Positions 22,977 through 31,646 of a stretch of DNA of 64,000 nt are shown in pieces; within the stretch, counting starts at the first letter, position 1, and each line of letters starts with the position of its first letter. This DNA is from Gryllotalpicola ginsengisoli DSM 22003 (lineage in GTDB: Bacteria; Actinomycetota; Actinomycetes; Actinomycetales; Microbacteriaceae). The stretch lies in contig NZ_AULK01000003.1 of assembly GCF_000419445.1 (NCBI RefSeq), forward strand, positions 1 through 64,000, written 5' to 3'. A model generated the notes under the pieces. The model saw only the letters and a list, made by a program, of their open reading frames with translations, was not told the origin of the DNA and did no database searches. Position numbers and translations under genes: made by a program.

Positions 22977-23648
22977 CTACGCGGAGTGGTCGGGCGCACC
23001 GGCGCGCTCGAGCTCGCCGGCGATCTCGAGGCCGTCGCCGGTCCACCTCGCGTGCGTGAGATCGGCGATCACCACGTCGCAGCCGAGGCCGAGCGCCGAC
23101 GCGGAGACGCCGACCAGCGCGCCGACGCCCGCCGCCCTCGCCGCCCGGATGCCGTTCTCGCTGTCCTCGAAGATCGCACATTCCGAAATGGGAATACTCA
23201 GCTGCCGCGCTGCGGCGAGGTACGGGTCGGGCGCGGGCTTGCCGCGCTCGACCTGCTCGGCGGAGACGATCACCCGCGGCACCGGCACCCCCGCGGCGGC
23301 GAGCCGTGCGGCGGCGAGCGGCCGCGTCGCCGAGGTGACGACCGCCCGGGCCGGCTCGGGAAGGGATGCGACGAGCTCGGCCGCACCCGGGATGGCACGG
23401 GCCGTGTGCGCCGTCTCGAGCTCGAGGCCGTCGATCACCGCGACCGCCTCATCCACCTCGTCGGCCGGCACGTAGAGCGCGACGGTCTCGCGCGAGCGCC
23501 GGCCGTGCATGCCGTCGAGCACGGTCTCCGGATCCTGCCCGTACCGGTGCGCCCACTCGATCCACGCCTCCTCGCCGGCCCGCTTCGAGTCGACCAGCAC
23601 CCCGTCGTTGTCGAACAGCACGGCACGGCAGGGCAGGAAGACGCTCAC
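22977..23648 (-). CDS. HAD-superfamily hydrolase (phosphoglucomutase/phosphatase-like)
   Basis: A GTG start at 23648 gives a 223-residue protein. The HAD motifs are intact: motif I DNDGVLVDS (nucleophile D about 13, acid D about 15), motif II VTSATRPL, motif III lysine in ERGKPAPDPYL and motif IV IFEDSENGI. The alpha-helical cap is of the beta-phosphoglucomutase/sugar phosphatase type. It should dephosphorylate a small sugar phosphate in the cytoplasm. It is divergent from the GH3 gene; the 258-nt gap holds a long palindrome. Confidence 0.88.
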   Translation of the reverse strand: MSVFLPCRAVLFDNDGVLVDSKRAGEEAWIEWAHRYGQDPETVLDGMHGRRSRETVALYVPADEVDEAVAVIDGLELETAHTARAIPGAAELVASLPEPARAVVTSATRPLAAARLAAAGVPVPRVIVSAEQVERGKPAPDPYLAAARQLSIPISECAIFEDSENGIRAARAAGVGALVGVSASALGLGCDVVIADLTHARWTGDGLEIAGELERAGAPDHSA

Positions 23649-23796
23649 CCCCCGACGCTACAGCGCCCGCACGGCGCGGGCGCGCGCATACGAAGTGCTG
23701 CCGGGCATCCGAGCACAGCGAGACGTGCCGAACAGGATGCTCGCGACCCGCACAGTGCACACGACGCGCATGAGAGTCGCCCACATCCCCGAACGA

Positions 23797-23849
23797 CTCA
23801 GATTCGGGAACATTTTCTACGTCTCGTAGAAAATGTTCCGAAATCTGAG
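23797..23849. repeat. 53-bp near-perfect palindrome
   Basis: Two 25-nt arms (CTCAGATTCGGGAACATTTT... and its complement) around a TCT loop, with only two mismatched positions. It has no T-tract and lies between divergent genes, so it is not a conventional terminator. A 19-nt half copy is at 15247-15268. Confidence 0.85.
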
Positions 23850-23906
23850 CGCTTGAGCGCAGACGCTCCTAACCGACCGCCCGAAGCGGCCCGTAGGCTT
23901 TCCGGC

Positions 23907-26123
23907 ATGTCAATGACGACAGAACCCGGCCACTCTGCGGCCTTCGGCAACGCCACGGCCTTCGACACCGCCGTCGCCCGGCTCCGCGCGGTCGTCCACC
24001 CCGGCACCGGCGCCGACTTCGCCGCCGAGCTCGCCGCCGAGACCGACGCGCTGGTCGGCGCCCTCACCGACGAGGAGAAGCTCGGCCTGCTCGACGGCGA
24101 CGAGGAGTTCTGGGCCGGCATGACCGACATGGCGGTGAACGGATACAACACGCATCCGATCGTCATGGGCGCGGTCGACCGCGTCGGCCTGCCCGGCCTG
24201 CGCTTCTCCGACGGCCCGCGCGGCGCGGTAGTCGGCCGCTCGACGGCGTTCCCCGTGTCGATGGCGCGCGGGGCGACCTGGGATATCGCGCTCGAGGAGC
24301 GCATCGGGCGGGCGATCGGCGCGGAGATCCGGGCGCAGGGCGCGAACTTCTTCGGCGGCATCTGCATCAACCTGCCGAGGCACCCGGCGTGGGGGCGCAT
24401 TCAGGAGACCTACGGCGAAGACCCGATCCTGCTCGGCGAGTTCGGGGCGGCGCTGCTGCGCGGCGTGCGCCGGCACGCGATGGGCGTCGCCAAGCACTTC
24501 GCGCTCAACTCGATGGAGAACGCTCGCTTCACGGTCGACGTGACCGCGGACGACCAGACCCTGCACGAGGTGTACCTGCCGCACTTCCGCCGACTCGTCG
24601 ACGAGGGCGTGCACGCGATCATGACCGCCTACAACTCGGTCAACGGCGAGTGGGCGGGGCAGAACGCGCAGCTGCAGCAGCGGATCCTGCGCGAGGAGTG
24701 GGGCTTCACCGGCATCACCGTCTCCGACTTCATCTGGGGGCTGCGCGACGCGGCACTGTCGCTGGCCAACGGCCTCGACGTCGAGGAGCCGTTCGCGCAG
24801 CAGCGCGCGCAGCACCTGCCCGCCGACCTCGCCGCCGGCCGGGCGAGCTGGGCCGACGTGGAGCGGTCGGCCCGCCGCATCGTCGCCACGCAGCTCGCCT
24901 TCTACGCCGGCGAGCGCGACCCCGAGCCGGATCCCGCCGTGGTGTTCTCGGCCGAGCACCGGGCGCTTTCCCGCGAGGCCGCCGCCACCGCGATGGTGCT
25001 GCTGAAGAACGAGCCGGTGATCGAGGAGCCGGTGCTTCCGCTGCCGGCGGATCTCGCATCCGTCGCCGTCGTCGGCCGCCTCGCCGACGCCGCCAACACG
25101 GGCGACCACGGCTCGAGCGACGTGCGCTCCCCCGAGGTCGTCACGGCGCTCGCGGGTCTGCGAGCGGCGCTGCCCGAGGCATCCGTCACGCACGTCGCGG
25201 ACGACCCGAGCGAGGCGGCCCGCGCCGCCGCCGACGCCGACGCGGCCGTGGTCGTGGTCGGCTACACCGCCGAGGACGAGGGCGAGTACGTCGGCGGCGA
25301 GTCGATGAGCGATCCGGCACTGCTCGCGCTGTATCCGCCGGCGCCCGACGGCGTCGACACCGCGCTTGTCGGCAACCCGGCGGGAATGATGGGCGGCGAG
25401 ATCGGCGGCGACCGCGACTCGCTGCGCCTGCGCCCGCGCGACGTCGAGCTGATCACGGCCGTCGCCGCGGTGAACCCGCGCACGGTCGTGGTCCTCGTCA
25501 CGGCTGGCGCCGTGATCTGCGAGGAGTGGCGGCACACGGTCCCCGCGATCCTGCTCGGCTGGTACTCCGGCTGCGAGGGCGGGCACGCCCTGGCCGACGT
25601 GCTGCTCGGGCGCACCGACGCGTGCGGGCGGCTGCCGTACGCGGTGCCGACGAGCGAGGCGCACCTGCCGTTCTTCGACAAGCACGCCACCGCGATCACC
25701 TACGACCGCTGGCACGGTCAGCGGATGCTCGACCGCGACGGCCATCCGGCAGCGTTCCCGCTCGGCTTCGGGCTCTCCTACACCTCGTTCCGCTTCACGG
25801 GGATCGAGCTGGGCGACGTCGAGGACGAGACGTTCCGGGCCACGGTCACCGTGCGCAACACGGGCGAGCGGCGCGGCCGGCAGGTCGTGCAGTTGTACGG
25901 CGTGACGGATGCCGCGGACTTCCCGCAGCGCGTGCTGCTGGGGTTCGCCCCGCTCTGGCTCGACGCCGGCGCCACGGGCCAGGTGGTCGTGACGGGCTCG
26001 ACGCGCCCCCTGCAGCGCTGGAGCTCCGACGGCTGGGTGCCGGTCGACGTGGCGGTCACCGTCGAGGCGGCGGGCTTCTCGGGCGATCCACATGCCGCGC
26101 ACGGCGCGCTCACTCTCGGCTGA
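23907..26123 (+). CDS. Glycoside hydrolase family 3 (beta-glucosidase-type)
   Basis: The ATG at 23907 is 7 nt after TAGGCT, a leaderless arrangement. The 738-residue protein has the GH3 N-terminal barrel (GLRFSDGPRGAVV, GVAKHFALNSMEN, nucleophile D274 in TVSDFIW), the second alpha/beta sandwich (SREAAATAMVLLKNEP to GRTDACGRLPYAVP) and a C-terminal fibronectin-III-like domain (FPLGFGLSYTSFRFTGI onward). It lacks a signal peptide, so it is expected to cleave imported oligosaccharides or glycosides. Its residue set is near the beta-glucosidase branch; exact sugar specificity is not readable from sequence. Confidence 0.9.
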   Translation: MSMTTEPGHSAAFGNATAFDTAVARLRAVVHPGTGADFAAELAAETDALVGALTDEEKLGLLDGDEEFWAGMTDMAVNGYNTHPIVMGAVDRVGLPGLRFSDGPRGAVVGRSTAFPVSMARGATWDIALEERIGRAIGAEIRAQGANFFGGICINLPRHPAWGRIQETYGEDPILLGEFGAALLRGVRRHAMGVAKHFALNSMENARFTVDVTADDQTLHEVYLPHFRRLVDEGVHAIMTAYNSVNGEWAGQNAQLQQRILREEWGFTGITVSDFIWGLRDAALSLANGLDVEEPFAQQRAQHLPADLAAGRASWADVERSARRIVATQLAFYAGERDPEPDPAVVFSAEHRALSREAAATAMVLLKNEPVIEEPVLPLPADLASVAVVGRLADAANTGDHGSSDVRSPEVVTALAGLRAALPEASVTHVADDPSEAARAAADADAAVVVVGYTAEDEGEYVGGESMSDPALLALYPPAPDGVDTALVGNPAGMMGGEIGGDRDSLRLRPRDVELITAVAAVNPRTVVVLVTAGAVICEEWRHTVPAILLGWYSGCEGGHALADVLLGRTDACGRLPYAVPTSEAHLPFFDKHATAITYDRWHGQRMLDRDGHPAAFPLGFGLSYTSFRFTGIELGDVEDETFRATVTVRNTGERRGRQVVQLYGVTDAADFPQRVLLGFAPLWLDAGATGQVVVTGSTRPLQRWSSDGWVPVDVAVTVEAAGFSGDPHAAHGALTLG

Positions 26124-26200
26124 GCGCGGGCGCGGGCCGCGGAAGCCCGGCCCTCACGGGGTGATGTTGCAGGTGTAGGCGCCGAGCCGGTTCGGCCCGG

Positions 26201-26797
26201 TTAGTGGAACCCCTCCTGCGGACGCAGTGCCTTCAGGTCCTCCTCGATGAAGCGCATGATCCGCTCGTCGCGGAACGCGAGGTACTCGGGGTCGTCCTCG
26301 ATGCGCGGCCCGCTCAGGCGCGAGGCGAGCGCGCCGCCTACCTCGTCCCACGCGGCCACCTTCGCCTCGCCGACGAGCTGGGTGAGAGCGGATGCCTCGA
26401 CGGCGGTCGTCTGCAGCGCCTGCGCCACCGCCCGCAGCGTCGCGGGGGTGCGCCGGTGCCGCTCGTCGACCTCGACGGGTTTGCCGCCCGGGAAGATGCG
26501 CCCGCTCGGCAGCTGCTCGTCGCGCCGCAGCTGCTCCTCGGCACGGTCGGCCGCGTCGAGGTTCGCCTCGGCTAGCCGCGCGTACTCGGCGCGGGCGAAG
26601 TCCATCAACTCCTCCTCGTCGAAGGGCTTGCCGTCGCGCAGCGCGTTGACGATGAGGTGGTTCTTCACGGCCATCCGCACGCCGTGGTAGGCGATCTTCA
26701 GCGCGTCGGCCACGACCAGCTCGAGCGGGGTGAGCGGTTTCTCCTCGGGCGGCACGAAGCGCCCGACGTCCCGCCGCGGCTTGCGGAACCAGCTCAC
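26201..26797 (-). CDS. Hypothetical soluble helical protein
   Basis: Two GTG codons are possible; the one at 26797 is chosen because GGAGGGG lies about 10 nt upstream, whereas the GTG at 26806 sits directly against it. The ~198-residue protein has VSWFRKPRRDVGRFVPPEEK at the start, then helices rich in Glu, Arg and Ala (EELMDFARAEYARLAEANLD). No transmembrane segment or known motif was seen. It lies tail-to-tail with the GH3 gene. Confidence 0.6.
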   Translation of the reverse strand: MSWFRKPRRDVGRFVPPEEKPLTPLELVVADALKIAYHGVRMAVKNHLIVNALRDGKPFDEEELMDFARAEYARLAEANLDAADRAEEQLRRDEQLPSGRIFPGGKPVEVDERHRRTPATLRAVAQALQTTAVEASALTQLVGEAKVAAWDEVGGALASRLSGPRIEDDPEYLAFRDERIMRFIEEDLKALRPQEGFH

Positions 26798-26864
26798 CCA
26801 ACTCACCCCTCCATCTTGCCCGTCGCCCGCGTCACGATCACGCCCCGGCGGGGTCATAAAGGGC

Positions 26865-27062
26865 ATGGGTGACATCTATCTCGCCGGCGAGACGATCGCC
26901 GACAACGACCGACTGGCTCTGCGGCTGACGCCCCCGTGGCACGCCGAGACGATCACGAACGAACGCACCGGAGCGGTGCTGTTCACCGCCTGCGACTGCC
27001 CGATCGGCGCCGACCACGCCTACGCGCAGCGCTACCGCCACCTCCGCTCCCTGACCGCGTAG
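26865..27062 (+). CDS. Small protein of 65 residues, unknown function
   Basis: ATAAAGGGC precedes the ATG at 26865. The product contains MGDIYLAGETIADNDRLALR, ITNERTGAVLFTACDCPIG and HAYAQRYRHLRSL. Codon positions show the expected GC skew, so it is probably real. It is divergent from the helical protein gene. Confidence 0.5.
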   Translation: MGDIYLAGETIADNDRLALRLTPPWHAETITNERTGAVLFTACDCPIGADHAYAQRYRHLRSLTA

Positions 27063-27074
27063 CGTCGCGCCCCG

Positions 27075-27281
27075 TCCCCCGAGGAGCGCCCACCGCCCCT
27101 TGCCCTCCCCTGAGGAGCGCCCGCAGGGCGCCTTGCCGTTCCCTGAGGAGCGCGCAGCGCCCCTTTCCGTTCCCTGAGGAGCGCCCGCAGGGCGCGTCTC
27201 GAAGGGCGCCCCCCCCGCTGGTCGACTCACGCCGCAGGCGCCCCCGCCGGTCGACTCACGCCGCAGGCGTGAATGGAGACC
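27075..27281. repeat. Array of palindromic repeats, types C and B
   Basis: Four type C units or fragments (CCCTGAGGAGCGC... at about 27077, 27107, 27141 and 27172-27207) followed by two type B units (GCTGGTCGACTCACGCC... at about 27217 and GCCGGTCGACTCACG...GAATGGAGACC at 27245-27281). It is the densest group in the window and part of the ~495-nt gene-free gap 27063-27557. Confidence 0.8.
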
Positions 27282-27301
27282 GAGGCGCGCCCCCGAGGCG
27301 C

Positions 27302-27457
27302 ACGCTTCGCGCCCAGCGGCACATCGGATGCCGGGTTCGGCGGTGCCCTCCGCGTCGACATGTGCCGCTCGTGAAACCGCCCGCGCACCGAAACGCCCAA
27401 AACGCACCGTAAGGAGGAACTTTCGCCGAAAACCTCCTCCCTAGCCTGCGTCTTGGG
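27302..27457. repeat. ~155-bp intergenic element with 62-bp inverted repeat, copy 2
   Basis: Diverged copy of 17534-17688. The inverted repeat (27396-27457) has CCCAAAACGCA...AAGGAGGAACTTTCG and its partner CGAAAACCTCCTCCC...CTGCGTCTTGGG. Upstream CTTCGCGCCC, CCGGGTTCGGCG, CCGCTCG and AAACC are conserved at the same offsets as in copy 1. Confidence 0.7.
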
Positions 27458-27473
27458 CGATTGGCGTCCTACA

Positions 27474-27557
27474 GGTTCCAATACGGCCGCCCCGCGGCCC
27501 ACTCAACCAGCGGAAGCCCGCTCCCTGAGGAGCACCCGCAGGGCGCGTCTCGAAGGG
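27474..27557. repeat. One type A and one type C palindromic repeat
   Basis: GGTTCCAATACGGCCGCC...GGCCCACTCAACCAGCG (27474-27512) and CCCTGAGGAGCACCC...GCGTCTCGAAGGG (27523-27557). The second ends directly at the stop codon of the MFS gene. Confidence 0.75.
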
Positions 27558-28748
27558 CTACCCCCGGTGCCGGTCCGCGCGCGGCACGAGCGCGATCGAC
27601 ACGAGCGGCGCCACCGCGACGAGCGCGAACGCGGCGGGGTATCCGACCGCGGTGATCAGCGCCCCGATGCCGGGGCCGACGGCCGAGGCGGCCACAAACT
27701 GCCCCGTGTTCTGGATCCCGAGCGCCTTGCCCGACCACGACGGCCCCGCCGCTTCGGCCACCGAGGTGAACGCGAGCCCGTTGTCGGCGACGCTGACCGT
27801 CGTCGCGATCACCAGCACGACGGCCCCGACCGCCGACCAGTGCAGCGCGCCGGCCGCGGCGAGCGCGAGCATCACCACGACGCCGCTCATGGCGACCCAG
27901 CGCAGCACCCGCACCCGGCTGCCCACCCGGTCGCTGGCCGAACCGATCACGATCCGCCCGAGCGCTCCGACGAACTGCGACAGCGCGATCACCGCCCCCG
28001 CGGCGGCCTGGCCCCAGTGCAACTGGGTGATCAGGAACACGAGCCCGAAGGTCGACAGCGTGAACTGCGGCACGACGAGCAGCAGCGAGACGGTGTGGAT
28101 GCGGGCGAGGAATCCGCTCTCGCGGTACGGGTTGACGGATGCCCCGACCGCCCGCGCCTCGCCCCGCGGCGGGTTGCGGATGCCGACCGCGGTGAGCACC
28201 GCGAGCACCGCGGTCAGCGCGGCCGCCAGCAGCAGCGGCGCGGCGGTGCCGAAGCGATCCGCGAGCGGCGGTACGGCCACGGCGGCCACGGCCACGCCGA
28301 GCGGCTGCGACATCTGCCGGATGCCCATGGCGAGTCCGCGCCGCCTGCGCGGGAACCACCCGACGACCACCCGCCCGCTGGCCGCGTTGGTGCTGGCCGA
28401 CGCCGCCCCGCCGAGCAGCAGCAGCACGCCCAGCCAGAGGAAGCCGTGCGCGGCGGCGGCACCGAGCGCGCAGACCGCCGTGAGCGCGAGGCCGCCGGCG
28501 ATCACCCAGCGCTCGCCCCTCCGGTCGGCGAGCGCGCCCCACGCCACGAGGGTGAGCACCATGCCGAAGGTGGGGGCGGCGGCGAGCAGCCCGGCCTGGG
28601 CGAGCGGAACCCCGCGCTCCACGTGCAGCAACGGGATCAGGTAGGCGGGCGTCGAGACCAGGAGGGTGCCGGCGGCCTGCGCGGCGACGCCGAGCGCGAG
28701 CATCCGCCACGCCGCCGCCGTGGTCTGCTCGCTGTCGGTCCGGGTCAT
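27558..28748 (-). CDS. MFS transporter
   Basis: A 396-residue protein with about 12 hydrophobic helices. The first is near residues 14-38 and the inter-helix 2-3 motif A variant is WGALADRRGERWVI. The central loop contains NPPRGEARAVG. Closest in style to CynX/NimT-type or general small-molecule exporters of the MFS; substrate unknown. It is transcribed leftwards alone, with repeats on both sides. AAGGGAG lies directly before the ATG. Confidence 0.85.
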   Translation of the reverse strand: MTRTDSEQTTAAAWRMLALGVAAQAAGTLLVSTPAYLIPLLHVERGVPLAQAGLLAAAPTFGMVLTLVAWGALADRRGERWVIAGGLALTAVCALGAAAAHGFLWLGVLLLLGGAASASTNAASGRVVVGWFPRRRRGLAMGIRQMSQPLGVAVAAVAVPPLADRFGTAAPLLLAAALTAVLAVLTAVGIRNPPRGEARAVGASVNPYRESGFLARIHTVSLLLVVPQFTLSTFGLVFLITQLHWGQAAAGAVIALSQFVGALGRIVIGSASDRVGSRVRVLRWVAMSGVVVMLALAAAGALHWSAVGAVVLVIATTVSVADNGLAFTSVAEAAGPSWSGKALGIQNTGQFVAASAVGPGIGALITAVGYPAAFALVAVAPLVSIALVPRADRHRG

Positions 28749-28797
28749 CTCCCTTGTGGAGTATGCCCTACCCGTCCCGCCCGCGCGCCCGCCCGTT

Positions 28798-28828
28798 CCC
28801 TGAGGAGCGCGCAGCGCGTCTCGAAGGG
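28798..28828. repeat. Palindromic repeat, type C
   Basis: CCCTGAGGAGCGCGC-AGC-GCGTCTCGAAGGG hairpin between the AfsA-domain gene and the MFS gene, where it may also act as a transcription or processing barrier. Confidence 0.8.
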
Positions 28829-28836
28829 TGGTCCCC

Positions 28837-29658
28837 TCAGCCGCGCGTCGTCGCCTCGGCGACGAGCCGCCCGCCCTGCGTGAACGCGGACGCGACCACC
28901 GCCCCGCGCACCTCGGCGCGCAGCTGCGTGGCCGCCCCCAGCTCGCCGAAGGCGGGGAAGGAGATGCTCACATCGGCGGGCCGCCGGCCGACGGTCCGCT
29001 CGTGCAGTTCGACGGCGGAGTGCAGCAGCAGCATGCCCGGCAGGTGGTCGACGGCGTGGTCGAAGAAGAACGGGTCCGCCTCGTCCACGCCGACGCCCGC
29101 CGTGACCGTCGCGCCCCTGCGGCGCAGCCCCGGCAGCAGGTCTTCGGCGGTCTGCGGCAGGTGGTCGGCCAGCGCCGCCGCGTTGCGCCGGATCGCCCGG
29201 TAGTCCCGATCGGCGAGCACCTGCGCGCTGACATGCCCGCTGCCGGCGCCCGGCAGCAGGTAGTCGACCTCGAGCCGGTGCGGCACCCCGCGGCGCAGGG
29301 TCACCTCGCGGAACTCCACCTCCAGCACCGCCTCCAGCGCCCCGAACCGCGGGAACACCAGCAGGTCGGGCACCGTCTGCAGCGACATCGACGAGATCAC
29401 GAAGTGAACGGATGCATCGAAGCCGAGCCCCGCCGTGCACACCGCCATCCCCGCCTGCCGCAGCGTCTCCGCCATCAGCGTGAGCGGCACGCGGCCGGGC
29501 CGCGGATGGTTCAGCCAGTGGCTGCGCGGCAGCGAGATGTGCGCGTTCCAGGTGGTGTCGCCGAGCTGTTCGACGGTGCGCACGAGCACGTCGGCCTGCG
29601 TGGACCGGTGCACGGCCGAGCGGTCGACCGCGGTGGCGCGGTGGGTGAGCGTTTCCAT
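28837..29658 (-). CDS. AfsA-domain protein (butyrolactone-type signal biosynthesis family)
   Basis: A 273-residue protein made of two AfsA-type hot-dog domains. The first has VHRSTQADVLVRTVEQLGDT, then LPRSHWLNHPRPGRVPLTLM and AETLRQAGMAVCTAG. The second has FFFDHAVDHLPGMLLLHSAV (the FDH...DH.PGM..LE motif, with H in place of E) and VSISFPAFGELGAATQL. In Streptomyces, AfsA/ScbA proteins join a beta-ketoacyl chain to dihydroxyacetone phosphate in gamma-butyrolactone autoregulator synthesis. Here the gene is 11 nt downstream of a histidine kinase gene, so they form an operon, and a butyrolactone-receptor-like TetR gene lies 3.4 kb away. The AfsA call is firm; the product is unknown. Confidence 0.88.
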   Translation of the reverse strand: METLTHRATAVDRSAVHRSTQADVLVRTVEQLGDTTWNAHISLPRSHWLNHPRPGRVPLTLMAETLRQAGMAVCTAGLGFDASVHFVISSMSLQTVPDLLVFPRFGALEAVLEVEFREVTLRRGVPHRLEVDYLLPGAGSGHVSAQVLADRDYRAIRRNAAALADHLPQTAEDLLPGLRRRGATVTAGVGVDEADPFFFDHAVDHLPGMLLLHSAVELHERTVGRRPADVSISFPAFGELGAATQLRAEVRGAVVASAFTQGGRLVAEATTRG

Positions 29659-29669
29659 GTCGGCCTCTT

Positions 29670-31646
29670 TCACGGCGCCGGGGGCAGTGAGGGAAGGGGG
29701 GTGCCTTCGGCGCGCAGCGGCAGCCGAACGGTGAAGGTCGAGCCATGCCCGACCGTGCTGTGCACATCGACGGTGCCGGCGTGGGCCTCGACGATGGTCT
29801 TGACGATGGTGAGTCCGATGCCGGCGCCCTGCACCGCGCCCTCGCGTGCCTCCCGCGAGCGGAAGAACCGGTCGAAGAGGCGCGCCTTGTCCGCCTGGCT
29901 GATGCCGGGCCCCGAGTCGGTGACCGAGATCACGGCCTCCTCGCCGTCGCGCTCGAGGGCCACGGTGATCAGGCCGCCCGCGGGCGTGTACTTGACGGCG
30001 TTGGAGATCAGGTTGTCGACCACCTGGGTGACGCGGCCGGCGTCGAGGTGGGCGATCAGCGCCGGCTGCGGCAGCTCGAGCTCGAGCCGGTGCTCGCGCG
30101 CGGCGACCGCCGGCCGGAACTTGCTGGCCGACTGGGTGAGCAGCGCGTTCAGGTCGGCGGGCTCGATGCGCAGGCTGAGGTCGCGGGTGCTGGTGCTGAG
30201 CAGGTCGCGGATCAGTTCGAGCATCTGCTCGGCGTTGCGCTGGATGATGCGGAACTCGTTGCCGACCCCGAGCGCGTCGACGTCGTGGCTGTCGGCGATC
30301 AGGTCGAGGTATCCGACGATCGAGGTCAGCGGCGTGCGCAGCTCGTGCGAGACGGTCGCGAGGTACTCCTCGCGGATCTCGATCGCGTTGGCGAGGTCGG
30401 TGATGTCGTAGGTGACGACGGCCGAGCCGAGCGGCTCGCCGTCGGGCCGCACGATGCGGTGCGCCTCGGTCACGATGGCGCGCTGCTCGCCGGCGGGGTC
30501 GCCGATCCAGTAGATCAGGCCGCGCTGGTCGCCCTCGAGGGTCTCCGACACGATGTTCTTGCCCTGCTTGACCGGGGTGCGCCGGTCGGAGGCGTACACG
30601 TGCTTGCTCAGCCCGGTCGCCGGGTCGTAGCCCGTGAGCTGCAGGAACTCCTGCACCATCCGGTTGTGCAGGGTGGGCCGGTTCTCGGTGTCGTAGAACA
30701 TCACGCCGACGTTCACCGCGTCGGCGATCGACCGGATGATCACCCCGAGGTCGTCCTTCTCGTCGAGCAGCCGCTGCAGCTCGCCCGACGTCTCGGCCAG
30801 CTGGTGCTCGACCCGCTGCTGGCGCTCCAGCAGATGCAGCTCGCCGATCGCGAGCGCGAGCTGCCGGCCGACGTAGTTCAGCAGCGACTTCTCGAACGAG
30901 GTGCGCCGCCGGTCGGCCGCATCGGCGAGCACGAGCACGCCGTCGACTCTGCCGTCGGCGACGGGCACCAGGGTGAGCCGCTGCGCGGGCCGCCCGACGA
31001 GCTCGAGCCACCACGCCTCGTCGCCGTCGTGCACGGCGACGCCCTCGTCGGGCACCTGGGCGAGTTCGGCCGTGAGCACCCGGCGGAGCGCCGCGATCTG
31101 CTCGGCCGTGAGCCGTCCGCCGTCGCTCCACCCGGCGGGCTGGTCGTCGTCGACGCCGTCGCCGTCGCCGAAGTGCGCCACCACGAGCGCCTGCGGTGCG
31201 AAGAGCTCCGCCAGCGCGTCGTGCACGATGCGCGTCGCATCCGTCGGGGTCGGCGCAAGGTGCATGCGCGAGACCATGCGCATCGTCTCCGCGCGCAGCC
31301 GCTCGGCGTCCGCCAGGCGAGCGCGGCGGCGGGCGTCGCGCTCGGCGAGCGCGGCGACGCGCACGGCGAGATCGGATGCGACGTGCTCGAGCACCACGAA
31401 GTCCCGGTCCGGCGAGCACGTCAGCGCGTCCCAGTCCACCTCGTCCGAATGCTCCACGACGAACAGCACGGGCGCGCGGTCCAGGTCGTCGCCGGCCACG
31501 GCCGGCCGCGCCACCTCGGGAGCGATGGCGGCTGCCTTCAGGGCGGACTCCACCTGGCCGGCGAGCGCGTCGGGGGCGACGACGAGCACCACCGAGGACC
31601 GCGCCGCGGTGCGCGGTGCGGATGCGGAACGAATAGCAGCGGGCAA
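29670..31646 (-). CDS. Soluble PAS/GAF-type sensor histidine kinase
   Basis: The TTG at 31646 is chosen because GAGGAGG lies 5 nt upstream. The ~658-residue protein has a possibly receiver-like N-terminal segment (SSVVLVVAPDALAGQVESAL), a GAF-like region (about residues 130-270), a PAS domain (about 300-400; VNVGVMFYDTENRPTLHNRM, LTGYDPATG), the H-box VSHELRTPLTSIVGYLDLIA (His about 433) and an intact ATPase domain (NLISNAVKYTP, DSGPGI, GAGIGLTIV). No transmembrane helix is evident, so sensing is cytoplasmic. It heads a two-gene operon with the AfsA-domain gene; the OmpR-type regulator upstream is its probable partner. Confidence 0.88.
   Translation of the reverse strand: MPAAIRSASAPRTAARSSVVLVVAPDALAGQVESALKAAAIAPEVARPAVAGDDLDRAPVLFVVEHSDEVDWDALTCSPDRDFVVLEHVASDLAVRVAALAERDARRRARLADAERLRAETMRMVSRMHLAPTPTDATRIVHDALAELFAPQALVVAHFGDGDGVDDDQPAGWSDGGRLTAEQIAALRRVLTAELAQVPDEGVAVHDGDEAWWLELVGRPAQRLTLVPVADGRVDGVLVLADAADRRRTSFEKSLLNYVGRQLALAIGELHLLERQQRVEHQLAETSGELQRLLDEKDDLGVIIRSIADAVNVGVMFYDTENRPTLHNRMVQEFLQLTGYDPATGLSKHVYASDRRTPVKQGKNIVSETLEGDQRGLIYWIGDPAGEQRAIVTEAHRIVRPDGEPLGSAVVTYDITDLANAIEIREEYLATVSHELRTPLTSIVGYLDLIADSHDVDALGVGNEFRIIQRNAEQMLELIRDLLSTSTRDLSLRIEPADLNALLTQSASKFRPAVAAREHRLELELPQPALIAHLDAGRVTQVVDNLISNAVKYTPAGGLITVALERDGEEAVISVTDSGPGISQADKARLFDRFFRSREAREGAVQGAGIGLTIVKTIVEAHAGTVDVHSTVGHGSTFTVRLPLRAEGTPLPSLPPAP

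Noticed and set aside
23797-23849. Rho-independent terminator
   Set aside because: No T-tract follows, and it lies between divergent start codons where a terminator is not needed.
27075-27281. CRISPR-like array of repeats
   Set aside because: Units differ in type and orientation, spacing is irregular, and spacers are short GC-rich filler; no cas genes are present.
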